64,000 bases of DNA from an uncultured Bryobacterales bacterium. Its GTDB lineage: Bacteria; Acidobacteriota; Terriglobia; Bryobacterales; Bryobacteraceae. Positions 33,967 to 42,662 of the stretch are shown in pieces. The DNA lies in assembly GCA_937959285.1 (NCBI GenBank), contig CALGAR010000090.1:34051-98050 (forward strand), written 5' to 3'. Under the pieces are notes generated by a model. That model did not search any database. It was not told the DNA's origin and worked only from the letters and a program-made list of their open reading frames with translations. Numbering within the stretch: the stretch's first letter is position 1; each line of letters starts with the position of its first letter. Position numbers and translations under genes: made by a program.

Positions 33967-34751
33967 CAGGCGGAGATGTCCTTTCCTTGAAGAAGGAATG
34001 CAATGAAGAAAGTCAGATTGTAGGTTGCGTGCATCACGGCCGCGGCGGCAGTCGATCCCGTCTTGTAGCGGGTCCACCCGAAGGCCGTCGCAGCAAGCGA
34101 CAGCAGAAGGATATGCCGCCACGACCATCCGTACTGCGGGCCGTGCAGAAACGCGAACGGCAGGGCAGCAAGTACGATGCCGGCCACGCCACCGAAGGTC
34201 CGCTGGAGCAGCGGCTGAAGGAAGCCGCGGAACGCCAATTCCTCGCACAGCGGGCCGAGCGTCGTAGCGAAGATGCCCATCATGAGGATGGAAACGTTAT
34301 CGCTGAGCAATTCCCGGATGGGCATGTCGATCTGCGGCGTGCGTATCAGAGCACCTAAGATTGCGATGCTGAACGCCACAACCGGCCCGTACATCAAGCT
34401 CGCCGTCATGCCATGCCTCGGGATGACAAACCCCAGCGATGTCCAGAACGGGCGGCCGTACTTTAACCTCAGCAGGAGGTATAAAGCGGCAAAAAGAAAC
34501 CCGTAACCGAGGAACTGAGGAATCAGAACCTTGACCGCTTTGGGCGGAGCCAGGCCAAGAATGAGGAAGACTGCCTGGGAAAGGAGCGCCGCAAACAGCA
34601 GCGACGGAAGCGCCAGCGCAGCAAAAATCAAAACATCTTGATATCCCCAGAAGGGCTCTCGGGCGGGACGGTCCGCAGACGGCGTTGGCAGGTGCTCCGA
34701 AGGCAGCCCGGCGGCCGGGATGTCAAAGTGTTCATTCGGATGGTGGTTCAT
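33966..34751 (-). CDS. CPBP-family intramembrane metalloprotease
   Basis: A 261-residue membrane protein with about seven to eight helices of the CAAX protease/bacteriocin-processing family. The three active-site motifs are visible: EELAFRGFLQPL (EExxxR), FAFLHGPQYG (FxxxH) and a C-terminal MHATYNL (HxxxN). Substrate is unknown. The N-terminal 25 residues are soluble. It overlaps uvrA by 4 bases (ATGA) and mtnA by one base, so it is translated within a packed chain. Confidence 0.88.
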   Translation of the reverse strand: MNHHPNEHFDIPAAGLPSEHLPTPSADRPAREPFWGYQDVLIFAALALPSLLFAALLSQAVFLILGLAPPKAVKVLIPQFLGYGFLFAALYLLLRLKYGRPFWTSLGFVIPRHGMTASLMYGPVVAFSIAILGALIRTPQIDMPIRELLSDNVSILMMGIFATTLGPLCEELAFRGFLQPLLQRTFGGVAGIVLAALPFAFLHGPQYGWSWRHILLLSLAATAFGWTRYKTGSTAAAAVMHATYNLTFFIAFLLQGKDISA

Positions 34752-37537
34752 TCAACACCAGTGGCCGCGCGCAGCCGCCCGCTCTTACCGGTCCTCAAAA
34801 CCTTCTCCAGGGCTCGGGCGGTGTGGCTTCTCCGGTTGCCAAGGATCTGATCCGGAGGCCCGGCTACGACAATATGGCCGCCCCGTTCTCCGCCTTCGGG
34901 CCCCAAATCAATAATCCAGTCCGCCGCCTTGATCACATCCAGATGATGCTCGATCACGATCACTGTATTTCCCAGATCAACGAGCTGTTGAAGCACATCC
35001 AGAAGTTTTCGAACATCGTCAAAGTGCAAGCCCGTTGTCGGCTCATCCAGGATGTACAGGGTTCTTCCTGTCTGCCGGCGGCTCAACTCCTTCGCGAGCT
35101 TGATCCGCTGAGCCTCGCCGCCCGACAACGTCGTCGCCGACTGTCCTAAGTGGATGTATCCCAAACCGACATCCACCAGTGTCTGCAGCCGTGACTTGAT
35201 CTGAGGGATATTCTCCAACAGACCCAGGGCTTCCTCCACGGTCGTCTCCAACAGATCCGCGATGGAGCGGCCCTTGTACTTCACCTGAAGCGTCTCGTGA
35301 TTATATCGGCTCCCCCGGCAGACGTCGCAGGTCACATAAACGTCCGGGAGAAAGTTCATTTCAATCCGCTTCAGGCCTTCGCCCTGGCACGCTTCGCAGC
35401 GCCCGCCCTTGACGTTGAAGCTGAAGCGGCCAGGTTTATAGCCGCGCTCCCTGGATTCCGGCAGCATCGCGTACAGGTCGCGGATGGCGGTAAAGACGCC
35501 GGTGTAGGTGGCAGGGTTCGAGCGAGGGCTGCGGCCAATGGGCGCCTGGTCAATCTCGATCACCTTGTCGATATGCTCGATCCCCTCGATGGAGTCGTGC
35601 GCACCCGGCTCTTCGCGCGATCCGTACAGTTCGCGAGCCAGCGCCCGGTAAAGGATGTCGTTGACAAGGGTAGACTTGCCGCTCCCGCTCACACCTGTAA
35701 CCACCGTCAGCGTGCCCAGCGGAAACTCCACATCGACGCCCTTCAGGTTGTGCTCCTGCGCGCCGCGCACCACCAGTCTTTTCCCGTTGCCGCTGCGCCG
35801 TACGTCGGGCTCGGGGATCGTCAGTTCGCCCGACATATAACGGCCGGTAAGCGATTTCGGGTTCGCCTTGATCTCCGCAGGCGATCCGTACGCGACCAGC
35901 TCACCTCCAAGGCGGCCGGCTCCCGGACCCAGATCAATCACGTAGTCCGCCCGCTCGATTGTGTCCGAGTCGTGCTCGACGACCAGAACCGTATTGCCCA
36001 AATTCCGAAGTCGCAGAAGCGTATCGAGCAGTTTCTCGTTGTCGCGCGGATGGAGGCCGATCGAAGGCTCGTCAAGAACATAGAGGACGCCGCGCAGCTT
36101 GGAGCCAATCTGCGTCGCCAGCCGGATCCGCTGCGCCTCGCCTCCCGAAAGCGTTGCCGCCGAACGGTCAAGGCTCAGGTAGTCGAGCCCGACCGCAATC
36201 AGAAACTCAAGACGGCTTCCGATTTCCTCAACGACGCGGCCCGCAATCTGCTGCTCACGCTCGCTGAGCTGCCAGCTCTTCAAAATTTCAAGGGCACGAG
36301 AGAGAGAGACCCCTGTGAATTCGGCGATGCTGCAGCCTTTTACACGAACCGCAAGACTGCTCGGCCGAAGCCGCTTCCCCTGGCAGGCCGGGCACGGAGC
36401 CGCCGACATATATTCCATCAACCACTCGCGATACGACTCTCCGGCTTCCTCGAAGGTCGATTGCAGAATGGCAAGAATGCCCTTGAATGTGGCATTGCCC
36501 TCGAGCAGCAGGGTTTGGGTCTTCTTGGGAAGCTTCTCAAAGGGTTCGCTCAGCCTGATTCGATGCCGGCGCGCCGCCTCTTCGAGCTGCTGAATCATGA
36601 AGCTCGATCCCGCGCCAGGTCCCAGTCCACCCTCGAGCAGCGGCTTGCTGGGATCTACCACGACCTTCACCGGATCGAAGGCCCACGTGCTGCCCAAGCC
36701 ATGGCACTGCTCGCAAGCCCCGTAAGGGCTGTTGAAGGAAAACGACCGCGGCTCGAGCTGCGGAACGCTTGTACCGCACTGAGGACAGGCGAGCTTATCC
36801 GAGTAGAGCCGTTCGGCGCCGTTCACGATCGAAACAAGCACAATCCCGCCCGCAAGCTTCGTGGCTGTTGTGATGGAGGCTTCCAGCCGCTGTTCGACGC
36901 CGGGCTTGATCAGCAGGCGGTCGACGACAACTTCGATCGTGTGATTTTTGCGCCGATCCAGCGTAATCTCTTCATCCAGAGATCGCAGCACGCCGTCGAT
37001 GCGCGCACGCACAAAGCCTTGCCGCGCCAGCTTCTCGAGTTCCTTCTTATACTCGCCCTTCCGCCCCCGGACGATCGGCGCAAGAATCATGACCCGCTCG
37101 CCGCGTCCCATGGACAGCACCTGTTGCAGGATCTGTTCCGTGCTCTGCCGGGTGATCTCATGCCCGCAGTTCGGGCAATGAGGTACGCCGATCGAGGAGT
37201 AAAGGACGCGCAGGTAGTCGTAGATTTCCGTGACCGTGCCTACCGTGGAGCGTGGGCTTCGGTTTGTCGTCTTCTGCTCGATGGAAATCGCAGGGCTGAG
37301 GCCGTCAATCGAGTCCACCTCAGGCCGCTCCATCTGGTCGAGAAACTGCCGCGCGTAGGGCGAGAGCGTCTCCACATACCGCCGCTGCCCTTCCGCATAG
37401 ATCGTGTCAAAGGCGAGCGAGGATTTTCCGGAACCGCTGAGGCCGGTGATCACGGTAAAGCTGTTGCGCGGAATCTCTACATCGATGTTCTTCAGGTTGT
37501 GCTGCCGCGCACCGTGCACGGTGATCCGATCTAGCAT
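34748..37537 (-). CDS. uvrA: Excinuclease ABC subunit A
   Basis: DNA-damage recognition ATPase of nucleotide excision repair (929 residues). Two ABC modules are visible: first Walker A GLSGSGKSSLAFDT and signature LSGGEAQRIRLA, second GVSGSGKSTLVND and LSGGEAQRIKLA. The zinc-finger cysteines CPNCGHE, CPQCG and CEACQGEG/CDVCRGSRY are present. GGAAC lies 5 bases before the ATG at 37537, which places the family's opening motif at the N-terminus; an earlier ATG and a TTG are possible. The last residues after TGRTLYILDEPTTGLHF reach the usual end. Confidence 0.97.
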   Translation of the reverse strand: MLDRITVHGARQHNLKNIDVEIPRNSFTVITGLSGSGKSSLAFDTIYAEGQRRYVETLSPYARQFLDQMERPEVDSIDGLSPAISIEQKTTNRSPRSTVGTVTEIYDYLRVLYSSIGVPHCPNCGHEITRQSTEQILQQVLSMGRGERVMILAPIVRGRKGEYKKELEKLARQGFVRARIDGVLRSLDEEITLDRRKNHTIEVVVDRLLIKPGVEQRLEASITTATKLAGGIVLVSIVNGAERLYSDKLACPQCGTSVPQLEPRSFSFNSPYGACEQCHGLGSTWAFDPVKVVVDPSKPLLEGGLGPGAGSSFMIQQLEEAARRHRIRLSEPFEKLPKKTQTLLLEGNATFKGILAILQSTFEEAGESYREWLMEYMSAAPCPACQGKRLRPSSLAVRVKGCSIAEFTGVSLSRALEILKSWQLSEREQQIAGRVVEEIGSRLEFLIAVGLDYLSLDRSAATLSGGEAQRIRLATQIGSKLRGVLYVLDEPSIGLHPRDNEKLLDTLLRLRNLGNTVLVVEHDSDTIERADYVIDLGPGAGRLGGELVAYGSPAEIKANPKSLTGRYMSGELTIPEPDVRRSGNGKRLVVRGAQEHNLKGVDVEFPLGTLTVVTGVSGSGKSTLVNDILYRALARELYGSREEPGAHDSIEGIEHIDKVIEIDQAPIGRSPRSNPATYTGVFTAIRDLYAMLPESRERGYKPGRFSFNVKGGRCEACQGEGLKRIEMNFLPDVYVTCDVCRGSRYNHETLQVKYKGRSIADLLETTVEEALGLLENIPQIKSRLQTLVDVGLGYIHLGQSATTLSGGEAQRIKLAKELSRRQTGRTLYILDEPTTGLHFDDVRKLLDVLQQLVDLGNTVIVIEHHLDVIKAADWIIDLGPEGGERGGHIVVAGPPDQILGNRRSHTARALEKVLRTGKSGRLRAATGVE

Positions 37538-37593
37538 AGTTTGTTCCGGGCCGGAGACTCCCATTTTCCCGTGAAGGGATTCGTCCGGCAAAT

Positions 37594-37824
37594 TCAGGCA
37601 GATTCATCCTTGGAAGCTGTCCTGCTTCTTTTCTGCCAGGCCTCCAGATCCGGCATTTTCGTACGAAGCCACGCGAGAAACCGTTTGAGAGGCGGAAAGT
37701 AATCGCTAAGGATGATCAGGCCTGGAATCACAAAGATCCAGCCCGGCATGATCGGTAGAATCAGTCCGATAATACCGACGATAACGAGGATGAACCCAGA
37801 GGCTAAGCGAAAGGCGTGCCGCAA
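37594..37824 (-). CDS. Small PGPGW-like membrane protein
   Basis: A 76-residue protein with one or two hydrophobic stretches (about 5-45) and the motif IMPGWIFVIPGLIILS, similar to the PGPGW family of small transmembrane proteins, followed by a basic Arg/Lys tail. Function is unknown. The start is TTG, preceded by GGGAC. It lies 56 bases upstream of uvrA on the same strand and may open that transcript. Confidence 0.68.
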   Translation of the reverse strand: MRHAFRLASGFILVIVGIIGLILPIMPGWIFVIPGLIILSDYFPPLKRFLAWLRTKMPDLEAWQKRSRTASKDESA

Positions 37825-38281
37825 GTGAGTCCCATATTATTTTACCATCCCGCCGCAGCCGTCTTGCGCGAACCCTCGCCTGGAGCGTCGTCACCAGGGG
37901 AACGCCAGCAGACAAGTTTGCCCTCCTTGCCCATTCCGACTTTTCTTTCAGTTATTTCTTACGCTTTTTCAACGGTTTGACTTCTTACAACTGCAACACC
38001 CTCAAGGCCCGTCTTTCACAATGAGTGCGGAGATCCCCATGTGCAAGACAGATTCGGTAGTCGTAAATGAGCGGCTGCTCCGCGTTTGGTCGAGCCGTAA
38101 AGAACGGAACATCGTCGTGCATGTTCAATACGAAGTCAGAGACCTTGGCGGATGCCAGCTCTATACCCTGCTTCGGATCGATGAAGCCGCCTGACGCGTC
38201 CCGCAGCAGCAAGCCGGAATTTTGCACAATAGAAGAGAACCCTAAACAAGCCTGCTGGGAATCAATCAGGAGGAGAGTGAT
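37825..38281. other. Intergenic region with one doubtful small frame
   Basis: A 457-base gap between divergent genes (PGPGW protein leftward, bacilliredoxin rightward). The first 150 bases contain T-rich patches and no gene. A minus-strand frame at 37985-38227 could code for 80 residues with fairly natural composition (SDFVLNMHDDVPFFTARP), but it starts with GTG and has no ribosome-binding site. It may be a gene remnant or a chance frame, so I do not call it as a gene. The promoter of the bacilliredoxin gene must lie near 38228-38270, but I see no clear boxes. Confidence 0.4.
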
Positions 38282-38719
38282 TTGCCATATTCAGAACTGT
38301 TAATCGCCCCGATGAGGGAAGACCTAGTCCGTCACGGTCTGATTGAAACACGGACACCCGAGGAAGTGGACCGGGTACTTGCAGAGAACGGAACAGTCCT
38401 CATGGTGATCAATTCCGTTTGCGGATGTGCGGCCGGAAAAGCCCGTCCTGGCGTGGCCATGGCGCTGAAGCATTCGGTGTTGCCGGATAAGGCGGCCACA
38501 GTGTTTGCCGGCGCCGACATCGAAGCAACGGCGCGAGTCCGAGAAAAGCTTGCTGGCTATCCGCCTTCCTCCCCTTCGATTGCTCTGTTCCGCGATGGAA
38601 AGCCGGTCTGGATGCTTCACCGCCATCAGATCGAGGCGAGCGATCCGGAAACCATCGCCAAAGCGATCACCAGCGCCTTCGACGAATACTGCCAAAAATC
38701 GGTAGCGACCGGACAGTAG
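38282..38719 (+). CDS. Bacilliredoxin (BrxA/BrxB, YphP/YqiW family)
   Basis: A 145-residue redoxin that removes bacillithiol from mixed disulfides in Firmicutes; in other phyla the thiol partner may differ. The diagnostic CGC triad lies in VINSVCGCAAGKARPG, and the N-terminal YSELLIAPMREDLVRHG matches the family. The start is TTG, but AGGAGG sits just upstream and no better codon exists. It stands alone between divergent and convergent genes. Confidence 0.87.
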   Translation: MPYSELLIAPMREDLVRHGLIETRTPEEVDRVLAENGTVLMVINSVCGCAAGKARPGVAMALKHSVLPDKAATVFAGADIEATARVREKLAGYPPSSPSIALFRDGKPVWMLHRHQIEASDPETIAKAITSAFDEYCQKSVATGQ

Positions 38720-38839
38720 GCTGCTAGACGGAAAACTCCGGCCCTTCAGCCCTCTTCGGCCGCCTCCTTTGCAAGATCCCCGGGGCGGCGCCTGGCAGCG
38801 GCAACCACCTCAGTGCGCTCCACGCCCGGCTTTGGTCTC

Positions 38840-41185
38840 TTACGATGCCCGCAGGGCGTGGAGAATCCGCAGCGCCGCCTGCTTGCCGCGGTCGCCCACC
38901 TCACCGGCCGGTCCCACGCAACTCGGGCAGCCTGCTTCGCACGGACAGCGCGAAATCAGTTCGGTGGTGTGTTCCAACAGCTTTGCCGTTAACCGGTATA
39001 GGGGCGCGCTCTGCCCAATACCGCCGGGATAGGCATCATACAGGTAGAGGTTGGGCTCGAAAGCCTTGAGACCCGCCGCGGGCTCCTCTGTTAAGGCAAC
39101 GCCAAGATCGCGCGGATCGCACATCAGCAGCAGGGAAGCAATAGTACGTAACGCATTGCCGAGACCACTCAATGCGCTTTGTTTCTCCGTGGGCGTGAGA
39201 TCGGGGAACTGCGCAAGGAACGCCTCCGGGAAGTGAAGCCAGAAGGCAGTGGTGTGCATCTCCTGCTCCGGCATCGAGAGATTGCCCGCCCCGACGTTTT
39301 CCATCGTGTATAGCTTCACTTTCTTGAATCCGACGACCTGCCGGTTGACCCGTACCTCGCCGTGCCTGGCCGCTGCACCCGCAACAGGCGAACTTTCGAA
39401 CTCTTCCAGAATCTTCACCTGGGTGTAGTCGATCGCATCCGTAAAGTAGTCGCAGTCCACCTGCCGCACGTAGGCCTTCCGGGCCTCGTAGTCGAACTTC
39501 TCGACCTGGTACTGGCGCGCTTCGTGAAGATAGATCGCCTTTTCATGGAGCGTTGTCAGAGCAGTGGGAAAGGAGACTTCCGCAATGACGCGATGCTCGG
39601 TGGTCGTGTCGATAACAACGAAATTGTCGCTGGTGACGGCGCGAAGACTGACTGCATCGGCAGGATACGTGTCGGAGGTCCAATGCCACGCGCCCGCCGA
39701 ATGGTGCAGGAAGTTGAGATCTGCGAGGAACCGGCAAATCTCCGTCGTGTCGTGCGGCCCAAACTTCTCCCCGTCCCGGATCGGCAGCTCGAAAGCGGCA
39801 CACTTGACGTGATTTACAAGGATCTCCAGGTTATCCGGATTGATATGAGCCTGCTCCGGCGAACGGTTGAAGAAGTAATCGGGATGCTCGATGATGTACT
39901 GATCGATGGGAGCGCTGGAAGCAACGAGCACGGCAAGCGAAGCCGTCTGACGCCTGCCGGCCCGCCCCGCGCGCTGCCAGGTGGAGGCGATCGTGCCTGG
40001 ATACCCCGCCATCACCACCGAATCCAGCGACCCGATATCGATACCCAGTTCCAGCGCATTCGTCGCGACGACTGCTCGAATTTCGCCATTGCGCAGGCTT
40101 TTCTCGATTTCCCGGCGTTCCCGAGGCAGATATCCGCCCCGGTAACCGCGGATCGAGCCCGCGGGCACGGAACTCCGCTCGCAAGCGTCCTTCATGTACG
40201 TAAGCAACAGCTCCGTCGCCAGGCGGCTGTTGGCGAAGATGAGCGTCTGCTGGCCGCGCTCCACCAGCTCCGTCGCGACACGCCGGGCCTCATGAAGATA
40301 GCTGCGCCGGATTCCCAATTGCCTGTTTACAACCGGCGGGTTGTAGAAGACGAAGTATTTTTCCCCGGCCGGAGCTCCGTTCCGGTCGACCAGTTCCACG
40401 GGAGATTCGGTGAGACGCTCAGCTAACTCCTTCGGATTAGCGATTGTGGCGGAACAGCAGATGAACTGCGGCTGGGATCCGTAGAAGGCGCAGATTCGCT
40501 TCAGACGGCGGATGAGGTTGGCAAGGTGGCTTCCGTACACCCCCCGGTACGCATGCAGTTCGTCGATGATGAAGTAGCGAAGACTCTCGAAGCACTTTGC
40601 CCAGCGGGTGTGGTGAGGAAGAATGCCGCTGTGAAGCATGTCGGGATTCGTGAGCACGATATTCGCGCGCTCCCGAATCGCCTTCCGCGCGTCCTGCGGA
40701 GTATCCCCGTCATAGGTGAAAGCTCGAATCTGGGCGCCGGACTCGTCAATCGCCGCTTGCAGCTCATGCAGTTGATCCTCGGCAAGCGCCTTTGTCGGAA
40801 ACAGGTACATGGCGCGTGCTTCCGGCTCTCGAAGGAGGCGGTTCAGCACGGGCAGGTTGTAGCAGAGCGTCTTGCCGCTGGCCGTCGGCGTCACAACAAC
40901 CACGTTCCGGCCGGCGTGGACCAGCTCAAACGCTTCCGCTTGATGGACATAAAGGCGGCCAATCCCCCTCGACTCCAAAGCCTGGCGGAGCCTCGGGTCG
41001 ATCGCGGCGGGTATCTCTGCAAACTCCCCCGCCTTCGCCGGCTGATGGCGGATGGCGCGGACCGGCGAGTCCGGTCTGGCCATCCATTCCTGAAACCGAA
41101 GCAAAGCCGCACCCGCTCCCGCAGGCCTGGCGAGCCCAAGAGTGCCTTCTTCAGGTTGGGGAAAACTCAGCGAGAGATTTGTCAT
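38840..41185 (-). CDS. MrfA-type DEAD/DEAH-box helicase with DUF1998 domain
   Basis: A superfamily 2 DNA helicase of 781 residues. Visible are Walker A TPTASGKTLCYNLP, the DExH box IIDELHAYRG, motif III CCSATIANP and motif VI QRAGRAGR. The C-terminal DUF1998 region ends with four cysteines in CPCEAGCPSC, the zinc site of Bacillus MrfA (YprA), which repairs mitomycin-type damage with the exonuclease MrfB. No MrfB gene is adjacent. Hrq1/RecQ4-like naming is an alternative. AAGGCG precedes the ATG. Confidence 0.88.
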   Translation of the reverse strand: MTNLSLSFPQPEEGTLGLARPAGAGAALLRFQEWMARPDSPVRAIRHQPAKAGEFAEIPAAIDPRLRQALESRGIGRLYVHQAEAFELVHAGRNVVVVTPTASGKTLCYNLPVLNRLLREPEARAMYLFPTKALAEDQLHELQAAIDESGAQIRAFTYDGDTPQDARKAIRERANIVLTNPDMLHSGILPHHTRWAKCFESLRYFIIDELHAYRGVYGSHLANLIRRLKRICAFYGSQPQFICCSATIANPKELAERLTESPVELVDRNGAPAGEKYFVFYNPPVVNRQLGIRRSYLHEARRVATELVERGQQTLIFANSRLATELLLTYMKDACERSSVPAGSIRGYRGGYLPRERREIEKSLRNGEIRAVVATNALELGIDIGSLDSVVMAGYPGTIASTWQRAGRAGRRQTASLAVLVASSAPIDQYIIEHPDYFFNRSPEQAHINPDNLEILVNHVKCAAFELPIRDGEKFGPHDTTEICRFLADLNFLHHSAGAWHWTSDTYPADAVSLRAVTSDNFVVIDTTTEHRVIAEVSFPTALTTLHEKAIYLHEARQYQVEKFDYEARKAYVRQVDCDYFTDAIDYTQVKILEEFESSPVAGAAARHGEVRVNRQVVGFKKVKLYTMENVGAGNLSMPEQEMHTTAFWLHFPEAFLAQFPDLTPTEKQSALSGLGNALRTIASLLLMCDPRDLGVALTEEPAAGLKAFEPNLYLYDAYPGGIGQSAPLYRLTAKLLEHTTELISRCPCEAGCPSCVGPAGEVGDRGKQAALRILHALRAS

Positions 41186-41248
41186 TTCGCCTTTTCTTTG
41201 CCAGAGTAGCTTAAATTGACTCTGGCAAACAAGAGGCGAAGCGGGCGG

Positions 41249-41557
41249 TCAGCTGCTGTTACGAACGAACTCGTAGCGTTCCAGGGTGGCGGCCAAGGCA
41301 TGGTGCGCCTCATCCGTTCGCACCACCTTGCCCATACATCTCAGTCGAACTCCGCCGACTTGACCACCCGTGGAAGGCAGGCTGATGAGATATTCGATCG
41401 GAGACCCGACCTCAAGCTGTATTTCGGAAGTAAAAAGCACGCCGCCTGAGCTAACGTTCATCGTCTCGCCTTGGATGGAGATGCGTTCGGAGCCCGATCG
41501 TACGAGCTCGACAGGAAGCTTCAATTCGAATCTCTTACTCTTCCGTTGTTCTGACAC
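41249..41557 (-). CDS. Stand-alone PilZ domain protein
   Basis: A 102-residue cytoplasmic protein consisting of one PilZ domain. The cyclic-di-GMP site is partly recognisable: RKSKRFELKLPVEL at the N-terminus (arginine/lysine motif) and NVSSGGVLF (N/DxSxxG). Both motifs are intact, so nucleotide binding is plausible. The start codon is GTG. It lies 63 bases upstream of the helicase gene. The output it controls cannot be deduced. Confidence 0.8.
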   Translation of the reverse strand: MSEQRKSKRFELKLPVELVRSGSERISIQGETMNVSSGGVLFTSEIQLEVGSPIEYLISLPSTGGQVGGVRLRCMGKVVRTDEAHHALAATLERYEFVRNSS

Positions 41558-41659
41558 GACTACTTGAGCCTAAGGGGAAAAGCCTAATCTGGTCAAGTTC
41601 TTGCAGGAGACAAGCGCTGTCTTTCGTTCTGGTACCGGTGGAACTTACGATTCAAGTTT

Positions 41660-41688
41660 TTCACGTAGCCTCTCGCGCGCTGTACAAT
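41660..41688 (+). promoter_or_regulatory. Possible promoter for the exported TIM-barrel gene
   Basis: TTCACG at 41660-41665, a 17-base spacer and TACAAT at 41683-41688 (five of six consensus bases). Transcription would start near 41695, leaving a leader of about 18 bases that holds GAGGAGG before the ATG at 41713. Called by eye. Confidence 0.45.
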
Positions 41689-41712
41689 GTGCGAGATTTA
41701 CGAGGAGGCAGA

Positions 41713-42645
41713 ATGCATTTCCTTCCGCGTAGAAATTTTCTCTCAATTCTGGCTGCCCCGATACTTGTTCGCGCTCAAACACGCGTAAGACGACTAATGA
41801 AAATTCATTTCACGCCGGGCAGCATCGGCGTGAAGGCAACTCAGCGCGAGGCCATTGACCTGGCGTACCGCCACGGATTCGAAGCCGTCGAGCCCAACGC
41901 TTCGTATCTTGCAGAGCTCTCCGACAGCCAGATGAGTGAGCTGCTGGGCGAGTTGAAATCGAAGAATCTTACGTTTGGGAACGCCGGACTGCCCGTAGAG
42001 TTTCGCCGCTCCGAACAACAGTTCGCGGAATCCATGGCAGCGCTGCCAAAGCTGTTACGAGGTCTGCAGCGTGCAGGTGTAACACGGGTTAGCACCTGGA
42101 TATCGCCCGCCCATGATACTCTGACTTACCTTCAAAATCTCCGGCAGCACCGTGAAAGGCTGAGACAGTGTGCAAAGATTCTGGGGGATTACGGAATGCG
42201 CCTCGGCCTGGAATATGTAGGACCGAAAACGTCCTGGACGGCTCGCCGCTACCCCTTTATCCATAGCATGGCAGAGATGAAAGATCTCATTGCGGAGATT
42301 GGCCTTCCGAACGTGGGTTTCGTCCTGGATAGCTGGCACTGGTATACGGCGGGCGAAACGGAAGCGGATCTGATGACGCTGCGGAACCAGGACATCGTGT
42401 CGGTGGATTTGAACGACGCTCCCGCGGGAGTCGCGGTGGATCAGCAGATCGATTCAAAGCGGGAACTTCCGATGGCAACAGGGGTAATCAACTTGGAGAT
42501 TTTCTTGAACGCGCTGAACAAGCTCGGCTACGACGGCCCCGTTCGTCCGGAGCCGTTTAACGAAGCCCTGCGGAAGCTTCCGCCGGAAGAAGCGGTCGCC
42601 GTTACTGCGGCAGCCATGAAGAAGGCCTTTGCTTTGATTCGTTGA
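41713..42645 (+). CDS. Exported sugar phosphate isomerase/epimerase-like TIM barrel
   Basis: A 310-residue protein of the xylose-isomerase-like (AP endonuclease family 2) TIM-barrel superfamily. It carries a Tat-like N-terminus, PRRNFLSILAAPILVRAQ, so export in folded form is likely. Barrel features are AYRHGFEAVEPN, LGLEYVGPKT and NVGFVLDSWHWY with the metal-type acidic and His residues. The substrate is unknown. GAGGAGG lies before the ATG; an upstream GTG is less likely. The next gene, an exported phosphodiesterase, starts 17 bases on, which suggests a joint extracytoplasmic task. Confidence 0.8.
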   Translation: MHFLPRRNFLSILAAPILVRAQTRVRRLMKIHFTPGSIGVKATQREAIDLAYRHGFEAVEPNASYLAELSDSQMSELLGELKSKNLTFGNAGLPVEFRRSEQQFAESMAALPKLLRGLQRAGVTRVSTWISPAHDTLTYLQNLRQHRERLRQCAKILGDYGMRLGLEYVGPKTSWTARRYPFIHSMAEMKDLIAEIGLPNVGFVLDSWHWYTAGETEADLMTLRNQDIVSVDLNDAPAGVAVDQQIDSKRELPMATGVINLEIFLNALNKLGYDGPVRPEPFNEALRKLPPEEAVAVTAAAMKKAFALIR

Positions 42646-42662
42646 AGACTTCGAGACAAGCT

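Noticed and set aside
35297..37534. A 745-codon open frame on the plus strand opposite uvrA
   Set aside because: It mirrors the uvrA coding frame, gives Arg/Gln/His-rich sequence without domains, and is typical of antisense shadows in GC-rich genes.
39362..40426. A 354-codon plus-strand frame opposite the MrfA-type helicase
   Set aside because: Shadow of a gene with all helicase motifs on the other strand.
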